Part shown: in pieces, positions 21,708 through 33,120 of the stretch
Numbering within the stretch: position 1 is the first letter of the stretch
How the letters are laid out: each line of letters begins with the position of its first letter
Assembly (NCBI GenBank): GCA_022376925.1
Contig: JAIOJX010000025.1
Location: forward strand, 183,023,801-183,087,800
Length of the DNA stretch: 64,000 bases
Direction of reading: 5' to 3'
DNA from: Tragulus kanchil
Lineage: Eukaryota; Chordata; Mammalia; Artiodactyla; Tragulidae
Program-made: the position numbers and the translations under genes
Notes under the pieces: generated by a model
The model's input: only the letters and a program-made list of their open reading frames with translations
Databases searched by the model: none
Told to the model about the DNA's origin: nothing

Positions 21708-21858
21708 GTCTGTCACTATTCCCACTGTTTGCCCATCTATTTGCCATGAGGGGATGAGGCCGGATGGCATGAACTTTGTTTTTTGAATGTTGAATTTTAG
21801 GCCAGTTTTTCACTTTCCTCTTTCACCATCATCAGGAGGCTCTTTAGTTCCTCTTCAC
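21708..21858 (-). mobile_element. BovB LINE, antisense, continuation beyond the solo LTR
   Basis: 'gtctgtcactattcccactg', 'tttgcccatctatttgccat', 'gaatgttgaattttaggcca' and 'ttagttcctcttcactttct' are the reverse complement of the BovB ORF2 segment preceding the part at 20651-21245. The match ends at the resumed outer LTR. Confidence 0.88.
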
Positions 21859-21912
21859 TTTCTGCCCCAAATAATACTTAACTGGCAACTCTCATGTTGC
21901 ACATTTTTCACC
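21859..21912 (+). mobile_element. Ruminant ERV LTR, 3' end of the outer LTR
   Basis: 'gccccaaataatacttaact' and 'ggcaactctcatgttgcaca' match the 3' end of the LTR family seen at 43730-43770 and, reversed, at 54360-54400. It closes the LTR broken at 19572 and 20650. Confidence 0.65.
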
Positions 21913-22600
21913 TTTATCAGAGACATTCATCAGCAGGGAGACAATTCTGGAGGAGAATCTGAACTGCAGCAACTGATGAACTGAGCGTCGAGGCTTTAGG
22001 GAAAATCTTCCTTTTGGCGTTCTAAAGGGGAAAACCCGCACAGGAAGCAGGCTGGGAGTCCTGGTGCACTTCAGTTCTTCCTTCTTCCCAGTTCTGTCCC
22101 CAGTGGGAAGGAGCCTGTCTTTTAGCAGAAGAATGCAGCCAAAGGACTCAATGAGCGGGCGCACCATCAGCACTCTGAAGATGTGTTTGCCTTAAAGACG
22201 CTTTTCTCCTTAGGAGGCATCTTGGCGCTCTGTGGATGCTGTGTGTTTGCCTTTGACCATGTGGGCTCCGGAGGTGTGACGCTGGGGCTTAGGGGAATGC
22301 ATTTCTTGGAGAAGAGGGAGACACACAGAGGTCAGAAAACCTGGAAACGAGTCTAGGAGTGAAGCACACTGCTCCGTGAGCATCTGAGCATCTGTGTGAG
22401 TGTGTGTGGACTGGAAACTCACCCAGGAAGTGCAGGCACGTGCCTTGGACTCTCTGCTGGTCCACAGTCAGGAATCAGGGAGACGATGTGCTTTCTGTGA
22501 TGATCAAACCCGCACACCTACCCAGACTGCAGTGGGCATCAGACTTTCATAGGCTTTTAATATATATAGAAAACAAAAAACCACTTATTTTTATAATTAT
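21913..22600. other. Unassigned intergenic DNA
   Basis: No recognised repeat or exon. Open frames of 70-93 codons on both strands show no domain. Confidence 0.45.
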
Positions 22601-22660
22601 GTGTGTGTGTGTGTGTGAAAAAGTGTGAATGCATTAGTTGCTCAGTCGTGTCCACCTTTA
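22600..22660 (-). mobile_element. (TG)n tract with Bov-tA 3' fragment, antisense
   Basis: About nine TG units at 22601-22618, then 'ttagttgctcagtcgtgtcc', the reverse complement of the Bov-tA end. This is a severely truncated SINE with its dinucleotide tail. Confidence 0.65.
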
Positions 22661-23415
22661 TAGTATTGTGAATGAAGAATGCCACCTCCCATTTCAGGAA
22701 ACAAAGGGTGTTGTGGTCATAAAGTCACCTTTGGAAGCAGCCCCCCCCATGCTGAGACCTGAGGGGAATTCAGGAGTGAGAGAATCTGAATATAGGTCCA
22801 AGACAGTGTTGACTGATGCACCAACTAAAAACTGAGACCCATGTGTTATTTTGACAGATTTCCTAAGAATGTCAAACCTGGAAAGGCAGGCTCTTAGAGA
22901 GCTCTGGGAGAGTGCTCCAAAGAGCTAAGTGAGGAGTCAGGATACATAGGAATTTTTCAATAAAGAACAGGTCGTTTGAACATCAAAGGATTACTGTTAA
23001 TTGAAGGAAAACATGATATCAATTGAGGAATTTATTTATAGCACTTTTCTATCTATGGGAAAATGCAACAGTTTGGACTGACTGAAATTATTCCTTTGAT
23101 ATGCACCCTAGCTATCTTCAGCCAGCAACCTGTTTTATTCATCCTGAGCCCCCTCGGGGTGCACCTTGGGGGTGGCTGCAGGGGCAGAGGGCTTGGTGGG
23201 GGTGGGTCAGGGGAGGTAGCCCTTTTGTCTCCACCCTGACTTCACCTTGGGGCTCCTTATAGGTGGGGGTCAAGGCAGCAGTAATAGTTTGATGGCTGCA
23301 ACATCCTTTGTTTACTGATACGGCAGGTGACATTATTCATTCACAATAGTCAAGATATTACACACTGAGAGAGGGACTTCAGTGAGCCCAAACACTTTCA
23401 TCTTCCCATACAGAG
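22661..23415. other. Unassigned intergenic DNA
   Basis: A G-rich stretch at 23150-23270 and otherwise AT-rich DNA. No gene or repeat family is recognised. Confidence 0.45.
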
Positions 23416-23622
23416 AGGGCTTGCCTCGTGGTCCAGGCAGTAAAGAGTCTGCCTGCAATGCAGGAGACCCAGGTTCCATCCAGGGTCGGGAAGATACCCC
23501 GGAGAAGGAAATGGCACTCCACTCCAGTCTTCTTGCCTGGAGAATCCCGTGGACAGAGGAGCCTGGGGGCTACAGTCCAGAGGGTCGTAAAGAGCTGGAC
23601 ATGACTGAGCGACTAACACGAC
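23416..23622 (+). mobile_element. Bov-tA SINE
   Basis: 'gggcttgcctcgtggtccag', 'gcctgcaatgcaggagaccc', 'cactccactccagtcttctt', 'cccgtggacagaggagcct' and 'gacatgactgagcgactaac'. Confidence 0.9.
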
Positions 23623-23744
23623 ACTACATACATACAGAAGCCTTAAAGTCATTAACTTGACATGTAAGACTTTTTGTTTGTTTTGTTTAGTAGCAATCTT
23701 TTAATATTCAACGACAAGTTTTTCCCCCACCAGCGAAAGCTCCT

Positions 23745-23875
23745 ATATACCATGGCTACTCTCTTACCTCTTAGGAACAGCCTCTCACAGCTACCTGAGA
23801 GGCTGCCTTCCTGGGTTATAATCCTCAGTAAGGCTACTGAGTAAAACATAATTCTCAATGCTTAGGTTATGCATT
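23745..23875 (+). mobile_element. Ruminant ERV LTR 3' fragment
   Basis: 'aacagcctctcacagctacc', 'tgagaggctgccttcctggg', 'ataatcctcagtaaggctac' and 'gtaaaacataattctcaatg' resemble the 3' third of the LTR at 43670-43780, more diverged. Duplication 6 starts near its end. Confidence 0.6.
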
Positions 23876-23879
23876 TTTT

Positions 23880-24025
23880 TCAGTTTACAATATATTTTAT
23901 ATATTATTCAGTTATATACTTATATAAAATATATTTATATATTTACATTTTGTAAAATATTTATACTATATCATATATTTAATATTTATGTATCGCATAC
24001 ATTATGTATTATATGCATATGCATG
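23880..24025. repeat. AT-rich low-complexity tract (copy A)
   Basis: Almost pure A/T with many 'tata' and 'atattt' units. It recurs at 25001-25146. Chance ORFs here encode I/Y/F-rich peptides of no significance. Confidence 0.8.
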
Positions 24026-24237
24026 CTAAGTTGCTTCAGTCATGTCTGACTCTTTGAACCTTATAGACTAGCCTGCCAGGCTCCTCTGTCTTTGGGATTC
24101 GCCAGGCAAGAATACTGGAGTGGGTTGCCATTTCCTCCTTCCAGGGGATCTTCTCGACCCAGGGATCAAATCAGTATCTCCTGTGTCTATTGCTTTGGCA
24201 GGAAGATTCTTTACCACTCTGCCACATGGGAAGCCTC
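24026..24237 (-). mobile_element. Bov-tA SINE, antisense (copy A)
   Basis: 'gctaagttgcttcagtcatg', 'gcaagaatactggagtggg', 'ccaggggatcttctcgaccc' and 'accactctgccacatgggaa' give a near full-length reverse complement. Confidence 0.9.
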
Positions 24238-24960
24238 TACAAGTTTTTCATATTAATAAACAGAGAACAAGGAGCAGCTTTGCTCTGTTGAAGTTCTGTG
24301 CTCTTAGAAACTATACTGTGCATAGCAAAGTAGATAGTCAATCAGCAAGTATTTCGTGCACACTCACTTGCTACATGACATGATATTATGCCAGAAAATC
24401 TCTTGTCATGATCTCATTGAACTTAAAAGCACCCAGGAATGCCCTTCATGGATAGGTTTCCTAAGGATTAAGTATGATTCTAAGCCCAGGCCTAGTATGA
24501 GTGTTGAGTTTATCTAAATCATCTGTTGTTCTTATACGGTGTCACAATGTTGTCACTTTGACTTTTTCATTTTTCAAATCAACTCTCCCAGGGGATTTGT
24601 TCCCCTCTCAAAAAATTGGCTCCTGAAATGGAATCCTCTGGTGGCAGCTTTTGAAGGTCACATGGTCCAAGTATTATGGCCACAATTGTAGGCACGCTTG
24701 TCTGAGATAAAAGATCAGCATCTTTTGCTAAGCTCTCTTAAAAAAATCCAAATGAGTTCTTTTTAGTAAAAGGAAAAAGCATGTACAAATCTCAAGCAAA
24801 TCTTACAAAATCCATATTTCAGAACAAATCATTTCTGAAGCAAGTTTTAATTTTCTTTTTAAGGAAAAATAGACCTGTAACATACTCCTTCTTTTTTTCC
24901 TTGGTGTGCATTATTCATAGCAACTCCAGTGTTTGTTTCTACTACGATCACAGACTCTAA
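24238..24960. other. Unassigned DNA, copy A of duplication 6
   Basis: No feature recognised; the same sequence recurs at 25359-26081. Confidence 0.45.
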
Positions 24961-25146
24961 ATCCCCCAGTTACTGATTTTTGCTTAGGTTATGCATTTTT
25001 TCAGTTTACAATATATTTTATATATTATTCAGTTATATACTTATATAAAATATATTTATATATTTACATTTTGTAAAATATTTATACTATATCATATATT
25101 TAATATTTATGTATCGCATACATTATGTATTATATGCATATGCATG

Positions 25147-25358
25147 CTAAGTTGCTTCAGTCATGTCTGACTCTTTGAACCTTATAGACTAGCCTGCCAG
25201 GCTCCTCTGTCTTTGGGATTCGCCAGGCAAGAATACTGGAGTGGGTTGCCATTTCCTCCTTCCAGGGGATCTTCTCGACCCAGGGATCAAATCAGTATCT
25301 CCTGTGTCTATTGCTTTGGCAGGAAGATTCTTTACCACTCTGCCACATGGGAAGCCTC
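25147..25358 (-). mobile_element. Bov-tA SINE, antisense (copy B)
   Basis: Second copy of 24026-24237 through tandem duplication 6. Confidence 0.9.
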
Positions 25359-26081
25359 TACAAGTTTTTCATATTAATAAACAGAGAACAAGGAGCAGCT
25401 TTGCTCTGTTGAAGTTCTGTGCTCTTAGAAACTATACTGTGCATAGCAAAGTAGATAGTCAATCAGCAAGTATTTCGTGCACACTCACTTGCTACATGAC
25501 ATGATATTATGCCAGAAAATCTCTTGTCATGATCTCATTGAACTTAAAAGCACCCAGGAATGCCCTTCATGGATAGGTTTCCTAAGGATTAAGTATGATT
25601 CTAAGCCCAGGCCTAGTATGAGTGTTGAGTTTATCTAAATCATCTGTTGTTCTTATACGGTGTCACAATGTTGTCACTTTGACTTTTTCATTTTTCAAAT
25701 CAACTCTCCCAGGGGATTTGTTCCCCTCTCAAAAAATTGGCTCCTGAAATGGAATCCTCTGGTGGCAGCTTTTGAAGGTCACATGGTCCAAGTATTATGG
25801 CCACAATTGTAGGCACGCTTGTCTGAGATAAAAGATCAGCATCTTTTGCTAAGCTCTCTTAAAAAAATCCAAATGAGTTCTTTTTAGTAAAAGGAAAAAG
25901 CATGTACAAATCTCAAGCAAATCTTACAAAATCCATATTTCAGAACAAATCATTTCTGAAGCAAGTTTTAATTTTCTTTTTAAGGAAAAATAGACCTGTA
26001 ACATACTCCTTCTTTTTTTCCTTGGTGTGCATTATTCATAGCAACTCCAGTGTTTGTTTCTACTACGATCACAGACTCTAA

Positions 26082-26914
26082 TCATCAGTGACCCACAGTT
26101 TTACAGTTTTGGCAATGGCTTACCCGACTCTGTGATCTTTCTACAGAAAAAAGGGGACAAAGATAAACCCTCTGCCACCTCAAAAGCCAAGGACAAGTTG
26201 GGAGAAACACTTGCAATGCGTGCCCCAGACAAATAACTAATTAGATATTTAGGGGAAGACCCACTGTTCAGAATGCCTTCATACTGCCTGTGTTTCTCCT
26301 TTACTCTCACGTGACCACACTTACCCTTCAGACACAAGTTCTGTGACTTTTTTTCTTTTCCACACCAACCAGTTTTGACACACCAGTTGGTAGTCTCACA
26401 CAGATACACAGACAGACGTGATGGCTCATTTGCGTCTGACTCTTTGCAGCCTTGCTCTCTCCAGCCCTGTCTCCCTGGCTTTGATCTGGTTGTCCTGTAC
26501 CACTTGAGTCTGGCCCACCAGCCTCAGGCATTCCATGCCTCTCTCTGTTTCTCTGCTCAGGATGCTCCAGCTCCCTTTCCTTCATGGCTGCCCAACATTG
26601 AAGACATGGCCCAGACGTCCCATCTTTGGAGCAGCCATTCTCAGAGACCTACTCTTCCCTTCCTCCAACTTCCGCTGTCCTCCTAAACTATACCATATCC
26701 GTGCTTGGGGGGATTGGGAAAAATTCAAGTTTGGTGCCGAGAGAGTTTTCTTTCACTCTTTCTGCTATTCTATATCTTGGTGACTTTCAGTCAATTACTT
26801 ACTTGTACTGTATCTGTTTTCTCTTCCACAGAATTTTACTTTGTATGATTTTTTTTTGTATGATAATTTTACTTTGTATGATTGCCATGCCAACCTAATA
26901 ATGGGATTATGAGA
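26082..26914. other. Unassigned DNA with a short direct repeat
   Basis: The text around 26420-26620 is C/T-rich and may be an old repeat, but I cannot name it. A direct repeat of 'attttactttgtatgat' lies at about 26834 and 26866. Confidence 0.4.
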
Positions 26915-27272
26915 ATTGTGGCGCTGGAGAAGACTCTTAAGAATCCCTTGGATAGCAAGGAAATCAAACCAGTCCATCCTAAAGGAAATCCACCCTAAAT
27001 ATTCATTGGAAGGACTGATGCTGAAGCTGAAGCTCCAGCCTTTTGGCCACCTGATGCGAAGAGCAGACTCATTGCAAAAGACCCTGATGCTGGGAAAGAT
27101 CAGAGGCCAAAGGAGAAGAGGGCAGCAGAGGATGAGATGTGTAGGTAGCATCACCAGCTCAATGGACATGGATCTGAGCAAACTCCGGGAGATAGTGAAG
27201 GACAGGGAAGCCTGGGATGCTGTGTTTCATGGGGTCACAAAGAGCTGGACATGGCTTAGTGGCTGCACAGCA
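26915..27272 (+). mobile_element. BovB LINE 3' end, sense
   Basis: The plus-strand frame starting at 26916 encodes 'MWRWRRLLRIPWIARKSNQS' followed by the region with 'LEGLMLKLKLQPFGHLMRR' and 'SMDMDLSKLREIVKDREAW', the well-known C-terminus of BovB ORF2, here intact for about 115 codons before read-through into flanking DNA. The element is 5' truncated at about 26915 and ends near 'ggctgcacagcagcaac'. Confidence 0.92.
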
Positions 27273-28135
27273 GCAACAGTGTGTGGGAAACATAATTCCT
27301 GGTCTCTGCATCCACATAAGCACTGGGCAGCATTCCTCCAGCTTCACTGTCACTGTGGGCATTCTCTTGGTGGTGGTTGCCATTCTCTCTGCCTTTGCGT
27401 TTGCTTCCTCCATCAAAGGAGTCTGCTTATGAGCTTTGTTTCTTTGCCTTTGCCACAGAGGGACCACCTTCCATCATCCCTGCATCCCCTGTGCTTAGAA
27501 GAGTGTGGACCTCCTATTAGGCACCTGGAGACAGTTATTGAAACCAACTAATTAACTGTCAAACATACATGCTACTTGCTACAAGATAGAATACCCAAAC
27601 CTAGTCACAATATTGGTAGAGATGGCCACAGCCATTTGGAAGATTTTCAGTTTAACAAGGAACTTCGGTATATTTTAAAGCTCTATTCCTGACTTCCTTC
27701 TTCATTATCCAAGAGCATCCTCTTTTACCAATGCTCCTGCTTAAACAAAGAATGTATTACTTACTGGGTTAGTTGAAATGTTCAAAAGAGATGTACCTGT
27801 GTGCCATCTCTTTGATGAATTTGACCTATAATTTGGCTATATAAGAAAACATCTCAGCAGGGGCTCTCTGAAGAAGGAGGAAAGAGCTCAGGAGGTGAGG
27901 AACAGGAACAACTGACGGTAAGAAGCTCAGCAGGGTGCAGAGAGGGGGTGCTGCAGTTGGTAAAAAAGAAAAAGTAGAAAGAAGATTTTCATCTAAAATG
28001 AGAAAAGAGAAGAGCGAAAAACAGCTGCATTATACAAGATACTATGATTTGCTTCCATTTATGGGCATAATGGGAAAAAAAATAACTTGAGCATTGGGGC
28101 TAAAATTGGGTTGAATTGAAAAGAAATCCAACAGG
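27273..28135. other. Unassigned intergenic DNA
   Basis: No gene or family recognised. The long frame entering from the BovB continues to 27551 by chance. Confidence 0.45.
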
Positions 28136-30346
28136 ATCGAATGGCAGATTTGAACTGAGATGTAAGATACCTCTGAAATGGTATTAGAAATGTGAGGAAA
28201 ATGGCCATACTTAAGGACAGTGACCCAGAGGAGCCCGGGGTGTATATTCATTTAAACTTCACTGATTTCCAGCCTCTTACAGTTCACAGAGACCTCGGAA
28301 GGAGGGGGAAGGCTGAACTGGCGTTCTGTGCCAGCCTGGGGAGAGGATCCTGGTGCTTCTGAGCTGATAGCTCTCAATCCCAGCTACTTGGCTGGATCAG
28401 GATAAAAGGAAGCCGCAGCCTCCCTCCCCCACTGCGCTGTCACTCGGCCTGCCTACAAGTCAGTTAGTGTCCACAATTCCCCATCTACCCAACATAGACA
28501 CCTAGGCACCGTCCCTCACGTCTACTCCTCTCAGCTGCCAGTCCGTCAGCAAGTGCTGTAAATGTCACTTCCCAAATGTGTCTAACTCTGCTCTGTCTCT
28601 CCTCTGCTCCCAGACCAACTCCCCAACATACTTTTGCATCCTAATCTCTGCTTCCCTTCATGCCTTTTGCATATCCAGTCTCCTAACAGCAACCAGAAGG
28701 AGCTCTTACAATGAAAGTGAGATCTTCAGGGTCTTGAAAACTAGGCTTGTTTCCTGGGCCTGACTAGCCCTACATGCCTTCCCCATCAAACCCTTCTCTG
28801 CTCTCATGTTCATCCAACTCCCTCTGACCACTGACCTTTGTTGAGGATTTTCATCTGGCCACATAAGTTCTATTCATCTGTGGCTGTCAGTCTCCATTGC
28901 TTCCTCACCTGACCTCACTTGGGTCCCCAAAGCCTAGAGGTTCATATGCGAACCATCCCAGGGTATCCAACCTTGACCTCCGATGTCCTGACCTCCCTGG
29001 TGTTCCCACAGAGGGGGCTACTTTGGCCTGAAACACTGGTCCCCCCACTCCATACTCTCTTTGATGGACTGCTATAAAGAGATCTATACAGATGTCCCAT
29101 TTCCTTCCCCCATTCAGAGACTTAGTAAGCAGCTGGCATGGCAGGTGTGCCTTCCTCTCACCTGGAACACCTACTGCTGAAGATCCATCCAGCTGTGTCT
29201 GTGGGATCATGAGTCAGGTAAACTATATGTCCTGGCCTACCAATCGAATGGCAGATTTGAACTGAGATGTAAGATACCTCTGAAATGGTATTAGAAATGT
29301 GAGGAAAATGGCCATACTTAAGGACAGTGACCCAGAGGAGCCCGGGGTGTATATTCATTTAAACTTCACTGATTTCCAGCCTCTTACAGTTCACAGAGAC
29401 CTCGGAAGGAGGGGGAAGGCTGAACTGGCGTTCTGTGCCAGCCTGGGGAGAGGATCCTGGTGCTTCTGAGCTGATAGCTCTCAATCCCAGCTACTTGGCT
29501 GGATCAGGATAAAAGGAAGCCGCAGCCTCCCTCCCCCACTGCGCTGTCACTCGGCCTGCCTACAAGTCAGTTAGTGTCCACAATTCCCCATCTACCCAAC
29601 ATAGACACCTAGGCACCGTCCCTCACGTCTACTCCTCTCAGCTGCCAGTCCGTCAGCAAGTGCTGTAAATGTCACTTCCCAAATGTGTCTAACTCTGCTC
29701 TGTCTCTCCTCTGCTCCCAGACCAACTCCCCAACATACTTTTGCATCCTAATCTCTGCTTCCCTTCATGCCTTTTGCATATCCAGTCTCCTAACAGCAAC
29801 CAGAAGGAGCTCTTACAATGAAAGTGAGATCTTCAGGGTCTTGAAAACTAGGCTTGTTTCCTGGGCCTGACTAGCCCTACATGCCTTCCCCATCAAACCC
29901 TTCTCTGCTCTCATGTTCATCCAACTCCTCTGACCACTGACCTTTGTTGAGGATTTTCATCTGGCCACATAAGTTCTATTCATCTGTGGCTGTCAGTCTC
30001 CATTGCTTCCTCACCTGACCTCACTTGGGTCCCCAAAGCCTAGAGGTTCATATGCGAACCATCCCAGGGTATCCAACCTTGACCTCCGATGTCCTGACCT
30101 CCCTGGTGTTCCCACAGAGGGGGCTACTTTGGCCTGAAACACTGGTCCCCCCACTCCATACTCTCTTTGATGGACTGCTATAAAGAGATCTATACAGATG
30201 TCCCATTTCCTTCCCCCATTCAGAGACTTAGTAAGCAGCTGGCATGGCAGGTGTGCCTTCCTCTCACCTGGAACACCTACTGCTGAAGATCCATCCAGCT
30301 GTGTCTGTGGGATCATGAGTCAGGTAAACTATATGTCCTGGCCTAC
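28136..30346. repeat. Tandem duplication 7 (1.1 kb x 2)
   Basis: Copy A is 28136-29240 and copy B 29243-30346, with an offset of 1107, then 1106 after a one-base C-run difference near 28822/29928. The join adds only two bases. Content is C/T-rich ancient-looking DNA with no gene; identical open frames at 28578 and 29685, and 28905 and 30011, follow from it. Confidence 0.97.
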
Positions 30347-30399
30347 ATCTCCATAGTTAAGTACTTCCTCTGCACCCCAAGAAGTTCACGCCACTTAAA

Positions 30400-30665
30400 A
30401 CATAAGCTCTTGGTGTCCATACACTTGTTCTCTATGTCTGTCTCTATTTCACAAATAAAATTATCTGGACAATTTTTCTAGATTCCCTGCATATGTGTTA
30501 ATACATATTATTAGTTTTTCTTTTCCTGACTTATTTCACTTTTTGACAGTCTCCAGATCCATCCACGGCTCTATAAATGACACAGTTTCATTCCTTTTTA
30601 AGACAGAGTAGTATTCCATTGTGTATATGAACCTTGTCTTCTTTATTCATTCCTCTGTTGGTGGA
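30400..30665 (-). mobile_element. L1 3' region, antisense
   Basis: 'tctgtctctatttcacaaat', 'cctgcatatgtgttaataca', 'ttcttttcctgacttatttc', 'agagtagtattccattgtgt' and 'tattcattcctctgttgg' are antisense L1 text. A short, diverged fragment. Confidence 0.8.
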
Positions 30666-31268
30666 AAGAAAGTCTTGATGGCCAGCATTTATTTCCTACC
30701 CTCAAAGATGCAGTTACCTGTATGTGTCCAACCTAGGAATGTCTGACATTTCCCTGATGAAACGGTTTAGGAAGAAGGGACTAATGCCAGCTTTCTGGGA
30801 TGCAGGCTTGATTCTGCAATATTCTCTGTCTAACATAAGCTAAGGAAGGGATAATGAAGGGACTTGCAGGGTTTGAGCCTAATGATAGTGATTAGCAGTT
30901 CACCTCTCATCTTGCAAGCAAAAGGAGAAGGGGAGAGTACCAGGAGCTTAGCCAGCACAGATGGAAGGAGAAGGGTATTGGATAGGGGTTCAGGGTCTGC
31001 ACTACCCCTTGCTGGCTCATCTGTCCCTGCCCTTCTCTTTCCAAGTATTCCTTCGATTAGCCTCTCAGTGACTTACCCAGGTTGAATATGCTCATTGCCT
31101 CCTCCAGATATGGATAGTGGTCACACCTAATCTGTAGCCAGGTCCTCGCGATTGAGCGTTGAGCTTGTACCCTAGCACTCCAGTCATGTGTGTGGAGTGA
31201 ATATTAAATATTCTGTGATAAAATATTACAATAGTTGTTCACTTTTATAAAGTCATGGAGGTAATTAT
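30666..31268. other. Unassigned intergenic DNA
   Basis: No recognised feature. A 73-codon plus-strand frame at 30864-31085 has no domain. Confidence 0.45.
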
Positions 31269-31342
31269 GGACTATTATTCCTGAACCTGATCTTCAATGA
31301 TACAACCCATCATTTTTACAGTTTTTAAAAATATTCTCAAAG

Positions 31343-31616
31343 GGGCTTCCCTGGTGTCCAGTGTGTAAGGATACCATGTGGCAGTGTAAGGGGTGCCGGT
31401 TCCATCCCTGGCCCAGGAAGATCCCACGTGCTGTGGAATGGCTGGACCGATGTGTCCAATTATGGAGCCAGCGCTCTGGAGCACATGCGCCCAGAGCCGG
31501 TGCTCTGTGGCAAGAGAAGCCACTGTGATGGGAGGCCCACACAGGCCAAAGAACAAAGACGGATGGAAATAAATAAATGAAAGACCAACAGAAGTGGCCA
31601 AAAAAAAAAAAAAAAC
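31343..31616 (+). mobile_element. CHR-type SINE (copy A)
   Basis: 'gggcttccctggtgtccagt', 'tgccggttccatccctggcc', 'gatcccacgtgctgtggaat', 'gagcacatgcgcccagagcc' and 'aaatgaaagaccaacagaag', then a run of about 17 A. Full length with tail. Confidence 0.88.
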
Positions 31617-31844
31617 AACCCAACATTCTCAAAGAAAAATAGCTTGTAATCACAGGTCCTAAAATTTTGGACATGCTTATTTGACATTCAAGGACTGATA
31701 TTCTATTTACTGACCTCCTTCCCATATATTTTTAATAATGATCTCTCCTAGGCAACACTGTATTACTTTGGCTCAATGTGTGATAAATATATGTATATAT
31801 ATTGTCTAAGAGGAATTCTCAGGTGAGTGGTGCCAGTGCTGAGA

Positions 31845-32055
31845 GTGTGGAATCGTGGGTTGAAGAAAGACTCTGGAGTCACACAGGCTTGGGTTTGGAT
31901 TCTAGAGCTGCCCTCAGTGGCTTGGTGACTTGGGCAGATCAGTTTCTGTTAATTACAAAATGAAGATATTAATTATGTCACTGATGGGCTGAGAAGATGA
32001 GATGGGTTGATACATCTGAATTCCCTGGCATAGAGCATGGCACTGGGCACTTGCT
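31845..32055 (-). mobile_element. MIR SINE, antisense (copy A)
   Basis: 'gactctggagtcacacaggc', 'ttgggtttggattctagagc', 'gtgacttgggcagatcagtt', 'ttaattacaaaatgaagata' and 'gcatagagcatggcactggg' follow the MIR reverse complement. Confidence 0.8.
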
Positions 32056-32102
32056 GACAGCCATTATTGCCAACCATATGTCCTGATTTCTTGTTCAGCC
32101 TG

Positions 32103-32126
32103 TTTTGTTGTTGTTGTTGTTGTTTT
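32103..32126 (+). repeat. (TTG)n simple repeat (copy A)
   Basis: Seven trinucleotide units; the second copy at about 33168-33191 belongs to duplication 8. In the antisense frame it gives a short glutamine run with no meaning. Confidence 0.85.
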
Positions 32127-32408
32127 ACTTCACCATTTGGCCAAACAAATTGAGGTGAATGGGAGAGAGTCCAGTGGATAGAAAGGGCTTGATGTGGCTG
32201 GGGGTCTGCTGTGTTCGTTGCTGCCATTAGACTGTGGTAAGGGTGGAGGAGCTCTTGCAGTTGACTCCCAGCTCTTTTCCAGACTCTGATTTGACATCTG
32301 TGGTTTCCCTCTTTCCTTCTTTTACACTTTCTCTTTTTGGACTATTATTCCTGAACCTGATCTTCAATGATACAACCCATATTTTACAGTTTTAAAAATA
32401 TTCTCAAA

Positions 32409-32681
32409 GGGGCTTCCTGGTGTCCAGTGTGTAAGGATACCATGTGGCAGTGTAAGGGTGCCGGTTCCATCCCTGGCCCAGGAAGATCCCACGTGCTGTG
32501 GAATGGCTGGACCGATGTGTCCAATTATGGAGCCAGCGCTCTGGAGCACATGCGCCCAGAGCCGGTGCTCTGTGGCAAGAGAAGCCACTGTGATGGGAGG
32601 CCCACACAGGCCAAAGAACAAAGACGGATGGAAATAAATAAATGAAAGACCAACAGAAGTGGCCAAAAAAAAAAAAAAAAC
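32409..32681 (+). mobile_element. CHR-type SINE (copy B)
   Basis: Second copy of 31343-31616 through tandem duplication 8, with single-base losses in its first 60 bases. Confidence 0.88.
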
Positions 32682-32910
32682 AACCCAACATTCTCAAAGA
32701 AAAATAGCTTGTAATCACAGGTCCTAAAATTTTGGACATGCTTATTTGACATTCAAGGACTGATATTCTATTTACTGACCTCCTTCCCATATATTTTTAA
32801 TAATGATCTCTCCTAGGCAACACTGTATTACTTTGGCTCAATGTGTGATAAATATATGTATATATATTGTCTAAGAGGAATTCTCAGGTGAGTGGTGCCA
32901 GTGCTGAGAG

Positions 32911-33120
32911 TGTGGAATCGTGGGTTGAAGAAAGACTCTGGAGTCACACAGGCTTGGGTTTGGATTCTAGAGCTGCCCTCAGTGGCTTGGTGACTTGGGC
33001 AGATCAGTTTCTGTTAATTACAAAATGAAGATATTAATTATGTCACTGATGGGCTGAGAAGATGAGATGGGTTGATACATCTGAATTCCCTGGCATAGAG
33101 CATGGCACTGGGCACTTGCT
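32911..33120 (-). mobile_element. MIR SINE, antisense (copy B)
   Basis: Second copy of 31845-32055 through tandem duplication 8. Confidence 0.8.

Larger units (their letters stand above)
23859..26081. repeat. Tandem duplication 6 (1.1 kb x 2, 20-base filler)
   Basis: Copy A is 23859-24960 and copy B 24981-26081, with an offset of 1121-1122 bases; the only difference I saw near the start is one T in a T run. The 20 bases at 24961-24980 are extra. Confidence 0.97.

Noticed and set aside
26916..27551. A 211-codon plus-strand frame as a host gene
   Set aside because: The first half is the BovB ORF2 C-terminus and the rest is read-through into unassigned DNA.
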